Of a stretch of DNA of 64,000 nucleotides, positions 38,986 through 53,456 are shown in pieces. The stretch is from Bryoerythrophyllum caledonicum (lineage: Eukaryota > Streptophyta > Bryopsida > Pottiales > Pottiaceae): the NCBI GenBank assembly GCA_963971425.1, contig OZ020526.1:19063173-19127172 (forward strand), read 5' to 3'. Positions within the stretch are counted from its first letter, which is position 1. Each line of letters begins with the position of its first letter. The notes beneath the pieces were generated by a model. It saw nothing but the letters and a program-made list of their open reading frames with translations. It had not been told where the DNA came from and did not search any database. A program made the translations under genes and the position numbers.

Positions 38986-40310
38986 TCAATGTACTTCTTC
39001 CTTGTACTTGAGGCTCCACAGTTCTTTCCGGATTTCTTCAAAGGAAGATGTAATCGTGTGGTATTTGGGGCTCACGAGAATGTTGTCCGGGGACAGCCTT
39101 CGGTGCAGCACTCCGCGCTCGTGCAGACAGATCATGGCCTCCGCGATCTGGAGCAGTATGTCGATGGCGACAAGGAGCGGGAACGGAGGCGTGTACACGC
39201 GAGAGTTGCGCTCGATCAGGCGCTGCAGGTCGTCCTGCATGGCCTCCATGAAAACCAGCATCTCGTCTCGGCTGTGCGCATACCCGATCAAGTGCACCAC
39301 ATTGGGATGCTGCACCCTCGCCAGCGTCTCCACTTCAGTGCACAGCCGCGCACGGGATCTCGTGCTCCTGATCGAGGTCGACTTCGTCACCACAGCCGCG
39401 TCGCCAAACATCCACAACTGCCCCAACCGCGTTGTACTACCACTGTTGCTGCGAAGCCCCCGGTCAAGTACTTTTCCATCACCACCCAGTTCATCGCAGG
39501 TCAAAATAGGGTCTATCCAGTAAGAAACTTCATGCGACCCAAAATCAAGTGAATTCGACTGCAGGCTCAACCTCTTCTTCAGAAACGGTGCAATGTCCTC
39601 AAAGAGCGGCGAATCTCCAGATTTCTCTTCATTGAGGCGTGCAAGTAAATTTCTGCGGTCCTGTGCCAATCTATCAGCATCCGCTTCCGGGGCGTCAAAT
39701 TCTAGGAACTCATGACCCTTGAGTTCACAGTCAGTATCGAATGATCTTCTCACCAGAGTGAGCCTGCATCTGGCCTTGCACCACTGCATCCGCAGATTGC
39801 TGGATGTGACGAGAAGCTGAGGGCTTGTCTTGGGCCGGCGCGACTCGGCGACGTCCATGACGTGATGGATCACGTACAGGTTCCAGTGTAGCTCCCACAA
39901 GCGACGTCCAAACCAGGAACTGTAACACGATGTGCAAGAACTCGGAGCTTGGGGTGCGGTGATTGCGAGGGCCGCCATTCTCCAGTTACCGCCCCTGCAA
40001 CAGCTCCGCAGGAGCTCCTGAGCAGCGAACGTGGAGCACATGAGCCTGTCCAAAGGGCCGATGAACCGCTGCAGCTTGCACGACCGGAACAGCTAGCAAA
40101 TCGCAGGGCGAAATGCGCTCGTACAGGGACTTCACCTTCCGCACGCCCTCTGAATATTCTCGCACCAGGTAGTCGCACTACACATGGCAGACCTCGACTT
40201 CTAGCAGAGTAATCCGCTCTTTCATGGCGGTGCATATGTCGTGTGCCGTCTCCAGGCTGTGCGAAATGATCTCCGTGGTAGCCCCAAACCGCAACTTCTC
40301 CTGAAAAACG
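38986..40310 (-). pseudogene. MLKL-like helical domain plus pseudokinase, damaged
   Basis: Read on the minus strand, an N-terminal helical region starts near 40310 (EKLRFGATTEIISHSLETAH, MKERITLLEVEVCHV). It meets TAG at 40180-40178 and a frame change near 40090. It resumes as FAAQELLRSCCRGGNWRMAA and runs on through a kinase-like part. The kinase half has VVTK, EVETLARVQHPNVVHLIGYA, LLQIAEAMICLHERG, and HRRLSPDNIL where active kinases have HRDL. The catalytic Asp is therefore Arg, and no glycine loop or DFG is found. The coding sequence ends at a GTGAGC donor-like site near 39075 and I found no further exon. The helical part resembles the HeLo-like domain of plant MLKL proteins, which drive membrane-linked cell death. 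That assignment is inference. Confidence 0.55.
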
Positions 40311-40324
40311 AGCAATATGATAGA

Positions 40325-41320
40325 TCACAGAAACTTTTCTTCAAGTTGGACACGAAACAGGTACTGAATTCCCTGGGCAATCTGCAGCATCATGTCTACC
40401 GCCGCATCGATCGTGAACGGCATGGCACTGCTCTTTTGACGCTCTTGTCCTGCATTTTCGATGTAATCTAGCAGGCTCATCGGCATGAGCTCCATCACGA
40501 GGGAGGTGTGGGGATGCGCGGAGTCATCGTCGCAGTAGGACAGCAGCTTCACGATGCGGGGGTGGTTGAGCGCGACTATGGCGCCGACCTCCTTCAGAAA
40601 CCCCGCCTGTGGCACTCCCTTGGTGAACTCCTTCTGGGCGCACCTCAGCCCCAGCCACTCCACTTCCGACACCACCACGCCAATGGCACCGGATCCGATG
40701 CTCTTCACAACGTGATGCTTCCGGCTCACCCTGTAAAAACCCGGAAGTGCATGGTGGTCGTGATGAAGTGGTTTGCTCGACAGTACCACCCTGCTTTCCT
40801 CGCGCTTCCGGAGATAATCAGTCAAGAGTCTCTCCGTCTCCGACATAGCCTGGTCATCGGCTTCATTAAGCCTCACCATCAAATGCTGGGCATCCGCTCG
40901 GAAGTCCTCGTCCGCGACGTCATCCCGGACGGCGATGCTGAGAAAACTCGACAGCCTGCGTATTCCAGAGGCTGGGGACAGAGCCTCGGTAAGTTTGTGA
41001 AACGATTCCACACAGAGCTGGAGCTGCAGGGAGAGCTCCTGGAACGCCTGCCGGTTGTCGCCGTAGAAGATGGCGGCCTCCAGCCAGGACTCCTCACAGC
41101 TGCACTTACGCAGAATTGCATCTGCTCGGAGCACAATAATATAGAACTCTTTGTAGAGAGGGAAGTATCTCTGTTCGAAGCTGGCAACACTGCCCGGTTC
41201 GAAGACGCGGTGGTACACGGCGCTGAGGCTCTGCCACAGACGCGTGCACTGCACCTTGTTCAGAAGTGGCGAGTCTGCGGAGTTCAGGATCAAATTCCGA
41301 GGAAACAGATGTAGCTGCAA
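40325..41320 (-). pseudogene. MLKL-like helical domain plus N-lobe of a kinase, truncated
   Basis: The open frame encodes about 330 residues. It begins with a helical region (YKEFYIIVLRADAILRKCS, ESWLEAAIFYGDN, LQLCVESFHKLTEAL) whose Cys-Trp pattern is like plant MLKL/HeLo domains. It continues into a kinase N-lobe: glycine loop IGSGAIGVVVSEVEW, a Lys in CAQKEF, VALNHPRIVKLLSYC, and the hinge LVMELMPMSLLDYI. It stops within helix E (QIAQGIQYL), with no HRD or DFG, and the next gene's helical domain follows within about 20 bp. The first codon is not ATG, so a 5' exon is missing or the copy is dead. Loss of the C-lobe by recombination between tandem copies is the simplest reading. Confidence 0.55.
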
Positions 41321-41399
41321 AACTTGAACATGGTACCTGATAAGTGCGCCCGTCGGTAGGACAAGTTCGCACGTCTGTCCATGACCGCCGAAACATCAC

Positions 41400-42283
41400 C
41401 CGTGTTTCACGATGGTTTCAAGCTAGAATCGCTGCCTATTGCCAAGATATCGAACCTGGTGGCAAGGTGCTCCCTCGTCAAGAATTCAGCTTCCAGAGCA
41501 TCAGGACCCTTTGACTTTCAGGCTGAAAAACCGTGGACATTTTCGGAAAATCAGTCCGACGTACTGATGAACATGTTCATCTAACAAACGAACCTGTTTC
41601 CCATGACAAGCATGTACCTCATGTAAAGGTTTCAAAAGTAGGTTTCGCATGTGGTTTGTAGGTTGGAAAAGGTTTGGGCTTTGTGAAAAAAAAACATTGT
41701 TGTAGGCGACTTTTGAGGCAATAGATGAGGCAATTAGACCCTGCGCGAGTGCTCACACACCATAACTGAATAGCCACCATGTTCCAGAAGGAATGCTGGA
41801 CCAGAAGATTATTCTTAACTTCTGAACTTTATATAGTTGTAGATTAATCTTGAGTTGAAGTGGCCTAGTAAACCGTCGAAGGGTCTCGGTTCCTGAAAGA
41901 GAATTCAGAGCATCATGAAATCAGGAGTACTAACAGGCGGCTTACAGATAACCTGCCGTGAGACAACCCCTGTGGTCCTTAAACTTAACTAGTTATCACA
42001 AATAAACACGGCATATCGTGCAAACGTGTTGAAGGCAACAAAATCACTAGAAATAAGAGCACAAGGAGTCCATACATGTAAGTCCAGATATACTCAAGCT
42101 GTTCTCATAATTTGAAACCCCTCACAGGATGGCAAGCACAAGGCAATCATTGAGAAGCCCAACTCCCTGCCATTCACTAAAACTGATCCTGCTGCGCAAT
42201 GGTACAGCCCTCATACTTCATCTCTAACAGTGAAGATGGTGTCCCAAAGAAAGACCTTCATCCCGATCACACGTTAGGTGCGT
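41400..42283. other. Spacer upstream of kinases and downstream of RPS27 copy 1
   Basis: On the minus strand, 41490-41400 has a short protein-like stretch (DALEAEFLTREHLATRFDIL) that may be a lost 5' exon of the kinase gene. Homology to the second RPS27 segment starts near 42044. Otherwise nothing is seen. Confidence 0.35.
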
Positions 42284-43186
<903 letters not shown>

Positions 43187-43300
43187 TTAGGGTTTCGTAG
43201 AGGGAGAGGCCCTCCCGGGCCGGGCCTCATGCGATGAGAGGGTCCCACAAAGGAGGGTACCTCTCATGGCATGAGGCTTGGCCACAAGGGCCTCTTCTTA

Positions 43301-43736
43301 GAGCATCTCCACCCGTGACGCCAACCCGGTCCACGCCAAGCCGAAGACGCAAACGTGGAGTAGGCGCCCGTTAGGAGTGAAGAAGAAAATCTCACATGGC
43401 GAACGGGAAATAGCAACAATGAATGTTGCGGTGGGAATATGGATGTCATAGTGGGAACGTGAACGTTGCAAAGTGATTAGAGAATGTTGCAGCGTAAACG
43501 TGGAATAGTGTTGATGCCACTTATGGTTGTCCACGCGTCGTCATCTCATGGGCTAGCGCAAACGGATAATAGTGCAGTAGGGATAGCATAAATCTAATAT
43601 ATGGTGCTTTTATTGGCAGACGCGGCCAACCCGGTGGATCGGGACGTCGGCCTGGGCCCTGTGGTGCAAACTTTTTCCTCCGTAGTATGCCATCCCTGGA
43701 TATCTACCGGGGCCCCATGCCCCAGTGGAGATGCTC
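43301..43736. mobile_element. MITE with GAGCATCTCCA ends
   Basis: 436 bp with ends GAGCATCTCCACCC and GAGCATCTCCACTG, flanked by TA (43299-43300 and 43737-43738), or TTA/TAA if a 3-bp target is assumed. GAGCATCTCCA termini are common in plant MITEs. It lies upstream of RPS27 copy 1 and is absent from copy 2, so it inserted after the duplication. Confidence 0.75.
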
Positions 43737-44200
43737 TAATAGCCTCTTTTTGTGGGATAATTGTCATGAGGAAAGGCGTTTGTCTTGCTCGGAAGGGGTC
43801 TCTTTGTGGGGAAACCTGAGTTGTGCTCCAGAGTGCATTTTGCTCAGAGAGCATTGTTCATTTGAACAGGCCGACCTTCAGAGCCGTTAGGCCGGGCCGA
43901 GCCACCCGATCTACGCCTTGAGGCCCGTCCTTCCCACCGTGAAATCCATCCGACGTGGCGATGGGCGGTTTAGGGGGAAATGCGATGGTCAGTGAATCTC
44001 TGAATGTAGGATTTTTGTTGATTTGTTCATTTGGTTGCTTACTAGGTAGGACAATCCAAAACCGACCGGCGACCCAATACCGTCCTATAAGCCATAATCT
44101 TAACTTTCGGAAAGTTTGTCTAATGGGATAGATTTTGGTGTTTAAAATTACCTTCTATTGGTAGTTAAAATTGTAAATATTAGATGGTGTATTGCTTATC

Positions 44201-46844
44201 AATCAAGAATATTTCTCCAAAAAAATCATATTTTAAAAGGAAGAGGTTCAATCATGCACTATGTTGATAGCTTCACATTGACATGTAATATGTAAAGTAA
44301 ATAATTTTAAATGCTTTGTAACGATTTTCAACTAATGCCTACTAAATTGTATGTAAAGATGTTTTGAAACATATATAAATCAAAATAAAAATCGCATACA
44401 TGATTATGAGAGGTCAACAATCAGATCAAAGTGGAAAGTCTCTTGAAGAAAATTCTCATCAAGGATTTAGAACAAAATTGTAATGTATCTCAAGTACTCT
44501 TTGAATGAGGAATAATTGGACTAACTATAGTTTGGATGTACCTATAAAATACCTTAATTCCTAAATGCCTAAGAGTTTTTTTGGAGGACTTGTAAAGTTC
44601 TCCAAGGTGACTCTTGGAAATTTAAGGGTTGAAACAATATTCACACTCAATCTAACATACATAGAGGATATCCTTGGAATGGCGTGGTTTTAACTTAGAA
44701 CCAGTTTTTTGACATAAATGCCAATCAATGGACTCTTTGTATGTGTAGTAAATTACCAAAGAGTAGTAGGAAAATTCATGTAACAATATAGAATTAGGCC
44801 ATATATTGATTTTAAGTTCATTTATGTAACAATTAGGAAACATAGGAAATTTTACATCAAAAATTTGTCATGTGTTAATAATTAGAAATAAAAAAACATG
44901 GAAGAAATTGCATTCTTCATGATCTCAGTTTATCAATAGAAGAAAAATATTATTTTGTTGATAACATAAAGAACTATAGCCTTTAAAGGAGGGCAATGAT
45001 AATAAAGTGTTTTCCTGGTCCACCACTGCACTTTATTTATACTACTAGTACAAATATGAAAAAATGATTTAGACTATATATCAATTATACTCTTGAAGAC
45101 CAAAGGTCATACGGTGAGCTTTAATAAATCTTGAGCGCGTTTCCATGGTTGCAATTTATATTTCCATTTCTTAAAATTTTGTATAAAGATGCAAGAAGAT
45201 AAGAGCTACTTTGGGATATGATTTTGATTCAAGTTATGTCATCTAAATATTGCAAGTTTTGTCATCTAAATTTACCCCTAAATTTCCAAGAGTCTCCTCG
45301 GGGGACTCTTGAAGGTTTGGGTAGGTTCCTATTGTGTCAATTTAAACAACATTCTTTAAACATTTTATTGTAAATGGATATAACCAAAACCTTAATGCTA
45401 GTACAATTTTTTTTTAAATCAAACATTCAATGCCAAAGTTATGCCACCTTAAACCAAAACTTCATGAGAGGGAGCACGTCAAGCTACTCTATAAACTTTT
45501 GCTAGGAAAGCTTATCAAATGTGAAATTTTCAATATTAGCAAGTGACATTATTTCCTTTCTTAAGGTCAAAAAGATTTTTGTCTTTAGTGAGAAACAACA
45601 TGTGAACCTTTAAAGGACCAAGTGTCCCTTGGGAAGACAGTTTTCATTTTGGGTAGCTTTCTTTAGTTTGAAAAAAAATCTTCTTTATTAGAAACTTTTA
45701 TTGTAGATTTTCCCTGATAAGAGTTCTATGGAGATACCTTTATTATTATTTTTGGATTCATGGTTTGAAAGTTAGTACCACTCAAGGTTTAAAATGGGGA
45801 CTCTAGACAGCTCTAAAATTTTGTTAGAAGTCTCTATTGACATTGAGATTTTCCATACATGTAGAGAATACTACCTTCTTTGAACAGGTCAAAAAATTTA
45901 TTTTCTTTAGTATAAAAAACCTTTTAACTGAAGTCCAACATTTTTACACATTTAGGGCAAGCAAAGGAAAAAACTTCATATTTTCTACAAAAAAACCTAG
46001 AGATCTTCATATTTTCACTTTTTATTTATTCTACGACAATATGTGGTGTAAATCTTCTTATTGACTGTTTTGGATTCGCATTCAAAAACATATCAAAATC
46101 TGAAATAAAAAAACAGTGATTGACAAATTTTGAACCTCCATTGTGGGAGTGAAAGAGTGGCAGCTTTGCATTGTGTAAAAATTTAATCCCATTGAAAACT
46201 TAGTGTGTTGACTTAATAAACTTTAGATGGAGAAAACCATTTAATTCACTCCAACTCTTGTAACAATCCAATCCATGCACTCAATAAAACTTCATATGGA
46301 AGAAGATCTTTATTCTTGTCATTTTATATTTGGACAAAGAACAATAGTTTGAAGTTTACACCTCAAAAGCGTAGTCATGGTCCTTCACGGGTTGAAACTT
46401 AACCCTTATAGAAAGAAAGACCCGTTGATCGACACAATTCTGCATGTATGGTGATCTATTTGAACACTATAAATCTCATATGCAGAAATAACCTCCAAAT
46501 GAAAGATGTTAGTTGAAGAATCTTCAATCCAAGGTGCAAGTCTTACTAATCTTCAATACATTTATCTTGTATACCATAAAGTACCCTCCGTGTCGATATA
46601 TACGAATTCCGACTAACGTGTGAGGCAAAGTCTCTTGAACATCGAAAGTACCTAAACTTCGCAAGCTTATTCATCTCACAATTCATGAGTTAACCCCTCT
46701 GCCCCAGAAAATCTGAATAAACTCTCGCACAACAACTCGAAAACTAACATTCAGGCAATTTAGACCCTCAATGACTGTTTACTCATCACGTCTAAGTTGC
46801 CACGACAGAACTTTGAATCTTTACAATGATTGATAATAATAGCA
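44201..46844. other. AT-rich spacer with dispersed repeats between RPS27 copies
   Basis: No gene is seen. Blocks near 45290-45390 and 45560-46080 resemble 52840-53420 in the same orientation, so the segmental duplication or a repeat family extends here. A block at 46440-46580 resembles 25545-25645. Confidence 0.5.
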
Positions 46845-47086
46845 ATCACTAGAAATAAGAGCACAAGGAGTCCATACATGTAAGTCCAGATATACTCAAG
46901 CTGTTCTCATAATTTGAAACCCCTCACAGGATGGCAAGCACGGAGGCAATCATTGAGACGCCCGAGTCCCTGCCATTCACTAAAACTGATCCTGCTGCGC
47001 AATGGTACAGCCCTCATACTTCATCCCTATCAGTGAAGCTGGTGTCCCAAAGATAGAGCTTCATCCCGATCACACGTTAGGTGCGT

Positions 47087-47939
<853 letters not shown>

Positions 47940-48668
47940 TTAGGGTTTTGGGGCTCAGGCCGGGCCGGGCCACCCGGTCTGCGCTCCCGGGCCCGTCTTC
48001 CGAATCGTGAGATTCATCCGACGTGGCGATGCGCGGTTTAACGGGAAATCCGATGGTGTGCGAATCTCTGAATCTAGGATTCTGCTTCTTTTCTTTTTTT
48101 TTTTCCTTGGTTTGGAGTGTAAGGGGGTCTTTACACTAGTGACCAAGGGCCGTGGCCAAGGGAAATTCTGCACTATGATTGGAGGATAAAAGCCGGCCGG
48201 TCCAAGTACACTTTACACTAGCCATAAAAGGAGGAAGTGACCAAGACTAAAAATGGATGAGAAAATGACATAGAATCCTACATGTCCAGAAATGGATAAG
48301 GTTTTGTGGTCACCCGGATAATGCAGAGAGACCACCAAAAGAGGTTCTCCAGCCGCAAAATCCGGGTGACCAAGATCTGACAAGCCCAGGAACCAATAGA
48401 ATTTTTTTTTTAATAATTTTTTAAAACATTTTTTGCCTTTGTTTTTTTTTGCTCAACTGTTTTTACTGTTGCAGGGCGGCTACATGTCCTTCCAAGGTGA
48501 AAAGAAACCGTTAAGTCTTTAAGATCCCATAAACCGTTAACTTTTGAATCCTTCCACAACAAACCTGTCTCTCTCTTCTCCAATTCTCTCATGTGTCCTG
48601 TTTTTACTACATCCATGATTTTTTTTTCTTGCATTGTCTGTGTGTGTTTGTAGTGCAATTTGTTCACA

Positions 48669-50110
48669 ATGGAGGGATATGATCCGGACAATGAGTACTC
48701 TCAATCTCAAGTAGGACAGGAATGGTCTCAGAATTCTTAGTGGATGACTAGATTCCCTGTGCCAAATTTTTCAAAAAAACCGCAACTACAATTTGCACAT
48801 GGACCGAATATGTTTACTTCAGGTCAAAGTGTGTTTCAAGGGTATCCTACACCTTCGTATAGAAGACTTCCATACAGTGAGGACATAGAGATAGGAAACA
48901 TAGGACAAGAAACCGAAATTTTACAGGGGGCGAGATTGTAGAAGTGAAAAGAGAAGAAGCTGCAGCAAAGGGTGTGCGAGTTGTAGCAAAGAAGAAGACA
49001 AGAACAACTTCAACAAAAGAGAAAGCTACGAAGAAGGAAAAAAAGACAGTAATTGAGTTAGGATCAGATGAAGAAGAGGAAGCTGCAGGTGTGAAGTGGA
49101 AGGATATTGAAGTGGAGACTCTCATGGCCATCCGAGGTGAAATGGAAGAGGATTTCTCCAAGACAGCAAACAAGCAAGGTATGAATGTCTATACATCAAG
49201 CTAATTTTTTTTTAACTTCGGTAGGAGATTTTGAGCAAAAAAACTTGTTGTGGCCTTGCTGCGGCCTTGTTGAGGCCATGTTGTGGCCTTTGAAGGCCTT
49301 TGAAGGCCTTGGCCTTAGCTGTAGCCCCATGCCCCCCTACCACCCAAAATGCGTGGGCGGCCGCTGCCGTGGAGGCTTCGGTGTCCCGAATTTTGCCGCC
49401 GAGCCTCGCACGCGAGAGGATTTGAACCTCGGTCTTCACCGAGCAAAGAGTTCCCAACACCTTCCACCACCATCTCCTCCTACTTTCTTGGTGTCCACAA
49501 TCTCCTCCTTCTCTTTATGCTAAATAGAGCCACAACATGTGCTGTCCACTTTTTTCAGGAGCTAATTTGATGGCCTTGGAGCATTTTTTTGACATTTTCT
49601 TGGTGGTATCTCTCTACTACCATAGGGATGAACACATGGATCAAGTTACAAGCTCGGATGGTCGCGGGAATTAGAGGATTGAACCGCACATGGCTTTCTT
49701 GCAAGAAGAAGTACAAGGCCATTTTGAAGGATTACAGAAATGATAAGAGGTCAAACGAGATTTCAGGCGCGGATAGGAAACAAGACTGTAGGTGGTTTGT
49801 TGAGATGGACATATGGAACAGCACTCGTGGAAGTGTAGAAAATGCGATCCGAGCAAGTGCAACAGAAGGACATGAGGACCTCGACAATCCATCTACACCA
49901 AGTACATCACCTTCTTCACCGCTATCATCACAAATTACTTCTTCAGCACCAAAATCTGAAGAGAAAAGGAAGACTAACCAAGAAAAAATGCATGCATTGC
50001 TGGAACAGGTAATTAGCAATTCCAATACTCTCATTTCCTCATTTCAACAATCAACGGATTTGTTGAAGAACATGGATAAAAATTTTGCAACCTTGCTAGA
50101 GAAATTCTAA
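48669..50110 (+). pseudogene. Harbinger Myb/SANT-like accessory protein, damaged
   Basis: The second Harbinger protein binds DNA and helps the nuclease into the nucleus. The ATG at 48669 opens MEGYDPDNEYSQSQ and meets TAG at 48738-48740. The frame continues (MTRFPVPNFSKKPQL) to 48941. A basic and acidic stretch (KKTRTTSTKEKATKKEKK, ELGSDEEEEAAGVKW) follows to a GT donor near 49180. The conserved SANT-like part is in the last exon from about 49626 (NTWIKLQARMVAGIRGLNR, TWLSCKKKYKAILKDYRND). It ends in a coiled-coil-like tail and a stop at 50108-50110. The long intron holds a tRNA-like insertion. One nonsense codon is certain. Confidence 0.7.
49410..49475 (-). other. tRNA-like pol III promoter, possible SINE head
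   Basis: On the minus strand an A box-like TGGTGGAAGG (49469-49460) is followed 31 bases later by a perfect B box GGTTCAAATCC (49428-49418). The B box sits in a good T-arm stem (GAGG/CCTC). The anticodon stem is poor, so I do not call a functional tRNA. Its position in the intron of the Harbinger accessory gene suggests a tRNA-derived SINE insertion running to about 49204. Confidence 0.5.
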
Positions 50111-50118
50111 CTACTGTA

Positions 50119-51561
50119 CTAGTTAGAATCTGAATCAGTATCAGAATGGACACTAGGATTGTATTCACGAAGTTTGGCTTCCCACAGGCTTGTAGCCAAA
50201 ACTTCATGCATGTTTATTGCTTCCCGAAGCAAATTTGTGGCCTTCTCATCTTCTGCAATCAAAAAAACTTCATTTTCTTCATCAAATACATCTTCAACTA
50301 CTGAATTTTGTCTACATTGAATTCTGCTCCTCACTTCTTCAATTGCAGCTCGTGCACCACGCACTTTTGATCCTTCCCTAGCTTCGCCATTTGCAATTTT
50401 TTGGGCCAATTAACTCTCTGCTTCTTCAATCCAGGTTTTGTCAAAAGCATCCTTCATAGTAATGCACAAATTGTGCAATACTATACAAGTACAAACTACA
50501 TCAGGAACCATATGTAAAGGAATATCGCATTGTTTCATTATGATTCTCCACCTCCCTTTCAATATGCCGAATGCTCGTTCAATACACATTCGTGTTGAAG
50601 ACTGGATAAAATTCCAGTTTGCACGACATCGAGATAGTCCATCTTTTTGCCTTTTGAATGGGCAGTACATCCACGGCCTAACCGGGTAGGCTGCATCACC
50701 GATCAATTTATATGGCATATATTTTCCTTCCATGAATGCTTTCTCTACTTTTGTCACTTGAAAAACAGACCAATCGTGAAGACTACCAGCCCACCCGAAT
50801 TCAAAATCCCAAAACTTGCAATTCACGTCAACAATTTCCTGTAAAATTGCTGAATGGAATGATTTCCAATAGTAGTAATCTTCCCCGCCAATTACATGAG
50901 CTAAAACAGGAATATGTGAACCATCATTTGCACCCACTATGTAAGGAATTCCATGTAAGGCTTCGAATTGAGATGCCAAAACTCTAAACTGCGATTCACT
51001 AGGAAATTGGACTAAAACCCTTAATAAGTGTTTTCTAACAACCTTACAAAATTCCCTTACTATGCAAGAAGCTGTACATTCAGCAATTCCATATACCTTT
51101 CGTACAAGCAACAACCCATTTCAGTATCCAATCTGCACAAAAAAATCGCAATCCTAGTTTCAACAGAAATAGCAGCCCTCATACGTGTATCCTTTTTTTT
51201 TCAGAAATGGATCCAATTTTTCACAAAGAAATCTGAATGTACCATGGCTAATCCGAGTTCTTTGCTTAAACATCTTCTCTGTGAAAGAACTCAACAAGAA
51301 ACGATCCGTAAATCCAACTTGTCGTGCATGACTCCAAATACTACGCTCCTTACGTCCCATGCTCTCCCACAAAATGCTGAAAATGGCAAATTTCTCCCAT
51401 TCTCCTTGCAAAATCAGAGATTGCATATTTACAACATGTTGTACTACCATATACAAGCACATATACAATCTCAACGCCAATACAAGGTCCCTCTTCCTCT
51501 CCTCCATTACAACCCTACTTGCTGAAATTCCAGTACAAGGTGAGAAGATGAGTGAAAACAA
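50119..51561 (-). pseudogene. PIF/Harbinger DDE transposase, damaged
   Basis: The nuclease of the element shows its DDE residues in GANDGSHIPV (Asp), LIGDAAYPVRP (Asp) and RMCIERAFGILKGRW (Glu) within 51114-50410. The N-terminal part is at 51561-51160 (RTRISHGTFRFLCEKLDPFL). The frame is lost near an A-rich tract at about 51195 and again near 51120. TAA at 50412-50410 separates a further 96-residue open tail (LAQKIANGEAREGS) in the same frame. The tail is acidic and may be part of the original C-terminus. Confidence 0.85.
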
Positions 51562-51831
51562 GAGAAGAGAGGAAAGGGAGAAGAAGGGAGAAGAAGAGAG
51601 AAGAAGACCTAGAAGAGGAGTGCAAAAGAAATGTAAGTTATCAAATCTACTCTTTTCAAAAATACATTAAAAAATTCAGCCCACCTAGCCGGCCGGTCCA
51701 AGTTCACTTTACACTGTTGTTGGTGACCAATGGATGGGAAAGTTGGCTCTTGGTCATGGCTCTTGACCAAGGGCCGTGACCAAGAGAATTATCCATCCCG
51801 GCTCTTGGTCACTAGTGTAAAGACCCCCTAA

Positions 51832-53456
51832 GGTAGGACAACCAAAAGCTGACCCAATATCGCTCCTTTCTATATCCTTTCTAGATGTTTTAGGGAAGAA
51901 TGTCCCATGCTTTGATATTATTCATGCATTGACCAATGTGTTTATAAGTGATGTGATGACCCGCTATTATTTCCTCTTTGAAACTCATGAGGGGTTTAGA
52001 AAAGAGCAGTATCGGCGGGTTGCTGGTTGGTTTTGGTTGTCTATCTTAAGCTTATAAAGTTAGATTTTATCCATGACCTAAAATTTTGAGAAGTTTGTTT
52101 GATGAAATAAGTTTCGGTGTTTGAAGTTACGATGTATTGGTAGTTGGACCGTAGATATTGAAGGGTATATTGTTTAGAATTTTGCTTTGAAAAAAATCAT
52201 ATTTGAACCGTTTGAGGGCAAGTGGCCCATAAATGGTCACTTGTGGAAAAATTGCAAATTAGTGACCATTTATGGGCCTTCATCCCTCAATAACTAAGAG
52301 CCTCATGGGAACATGATTTTTCTATAAATTGGACATTCAATGAAAAATCAATGCCATCCAAAGTCTTTTTTTGCAAGGTGGGCATTATGGGCAGTTATAT
52401 CAAACCGTTCAAAAGAATTGAACTATCTTATAGAAAATACCAACACAATGTTAACCTTCTTTGAGATTTTACAAAAATAGATTTTAGAGTATACAAGTTT
52501 TTTTTTCTAAAGAAGTCGAAGTTTTCAGGTATCCTACAAAAAAAACTTTCAACCTCCCACATAAATAGATGAAGAACTTTGAGATTTTTCTCATTTGTAT
52601 TTTATTTCTTTCTACCCTTAAAAATATATTGATCCTTCTATTTACCATTTTCATTATGATTTTATATGAAATTGAGATTGCAAAATAATGCATGTTGTTG
52701 AAGATTGGACCATTTCTTGTTGGAAGGTTGTTTTGAACATGCCAAAGACCTATTATACACCAAAATTTTGATTTCAATATAACTTCATATTTTGATAATA
52801 TAATTTCATATTGAAGAAGGTTCTATGCTAACCTCTAAATAACCAAGAGTTCCCTTAGGGGACTCTTGAAGCTTTGCTTAGGCTCCTACTATGCCAATTA
52901 ATAACATTATTCTTTGAATTTTTCAATGTAGATGGACATTACTTAAAGTTTTGTGTGAGTCCAATTTATTTCAAAACCCGACATCTAATGAAAAAGTTAC
53001 AAGGTTTTGAAGTCCAAGTGGGTAGAGTGGGCACTTCGGGCAACTCCAAACAAATTTGCTAGGACACTCTATTGAATGTGAGATTTTCAATACTAGCAAA
53101 TGATATTATTTCCTTTCGAGTTGTCAAAAAAATCTCTTGTCTTTAGTGAAAAATAACATATAAATCCAAGTCAAACATTTTCATACATTGTCACACATTG
53201 TCGCACATTGTCAGGCAAGGTACCAAAATATCATCATCCTTTCCACATAAAATTTAGAGATCTTTGTATTTTTCACTTTTTATTATTCCCACGGCATTAT
53301 GTGGTGTACACCTTCTTATTGACCATTTGGATTCTCATTCTAAAACATATTAATTTTATAAAAAATATAACGTGAATTTGACAAATTTTGAACTTGCACT
53401 TCTTACACAATTTTTTTGAATACGCAACCCCCTTTCTTTACCTCAGAAAATTGGTG
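51832..53456. other. AT-rich spacer continuing the segmental duplication
   Basis: From 51832 to about 52190 this is the upstream flank of RPS27 copy 2, continuing after the Harbinger element and matching 44047-44200. Blocks at 52840-53420 match 45290-46080. No gene is seen. Confidence 0.5.

Larger units (their letters stand above)
48123..51828. mobile_element. PIF/Harbinger element
   Basis: The 3706-bp element is flanked by the 3-bp duplication TAA (48120-48122 and 51829-51831). The ends read GGGGGTCTTTACACTAGTGA in both directions. Subterminal GCCGGCCGGTCCAAGT blocks are also inverted (near 48194 and 51690). It carries the two genes expected of the superfamily: a DDE nuclease on the minus strand and a Myb/SANT-like protein on the plus strand, both damaged. 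It lies inside the second segmental copy and not the first, so it inserted after the duplication. Confidence 0.93.

Noticed and set aside
40508-41314. A 268-residue plus-strand open frame opposite the kinase N-lobe
   Set aside because: The minus strand has the kinase motifs, so the plus frame is a shadow.
49410-49475. Functional tRNA gene
   Set aside because: A and B boxes are present, but I could not form a sound acceptor stem or anticodon arm by eye.
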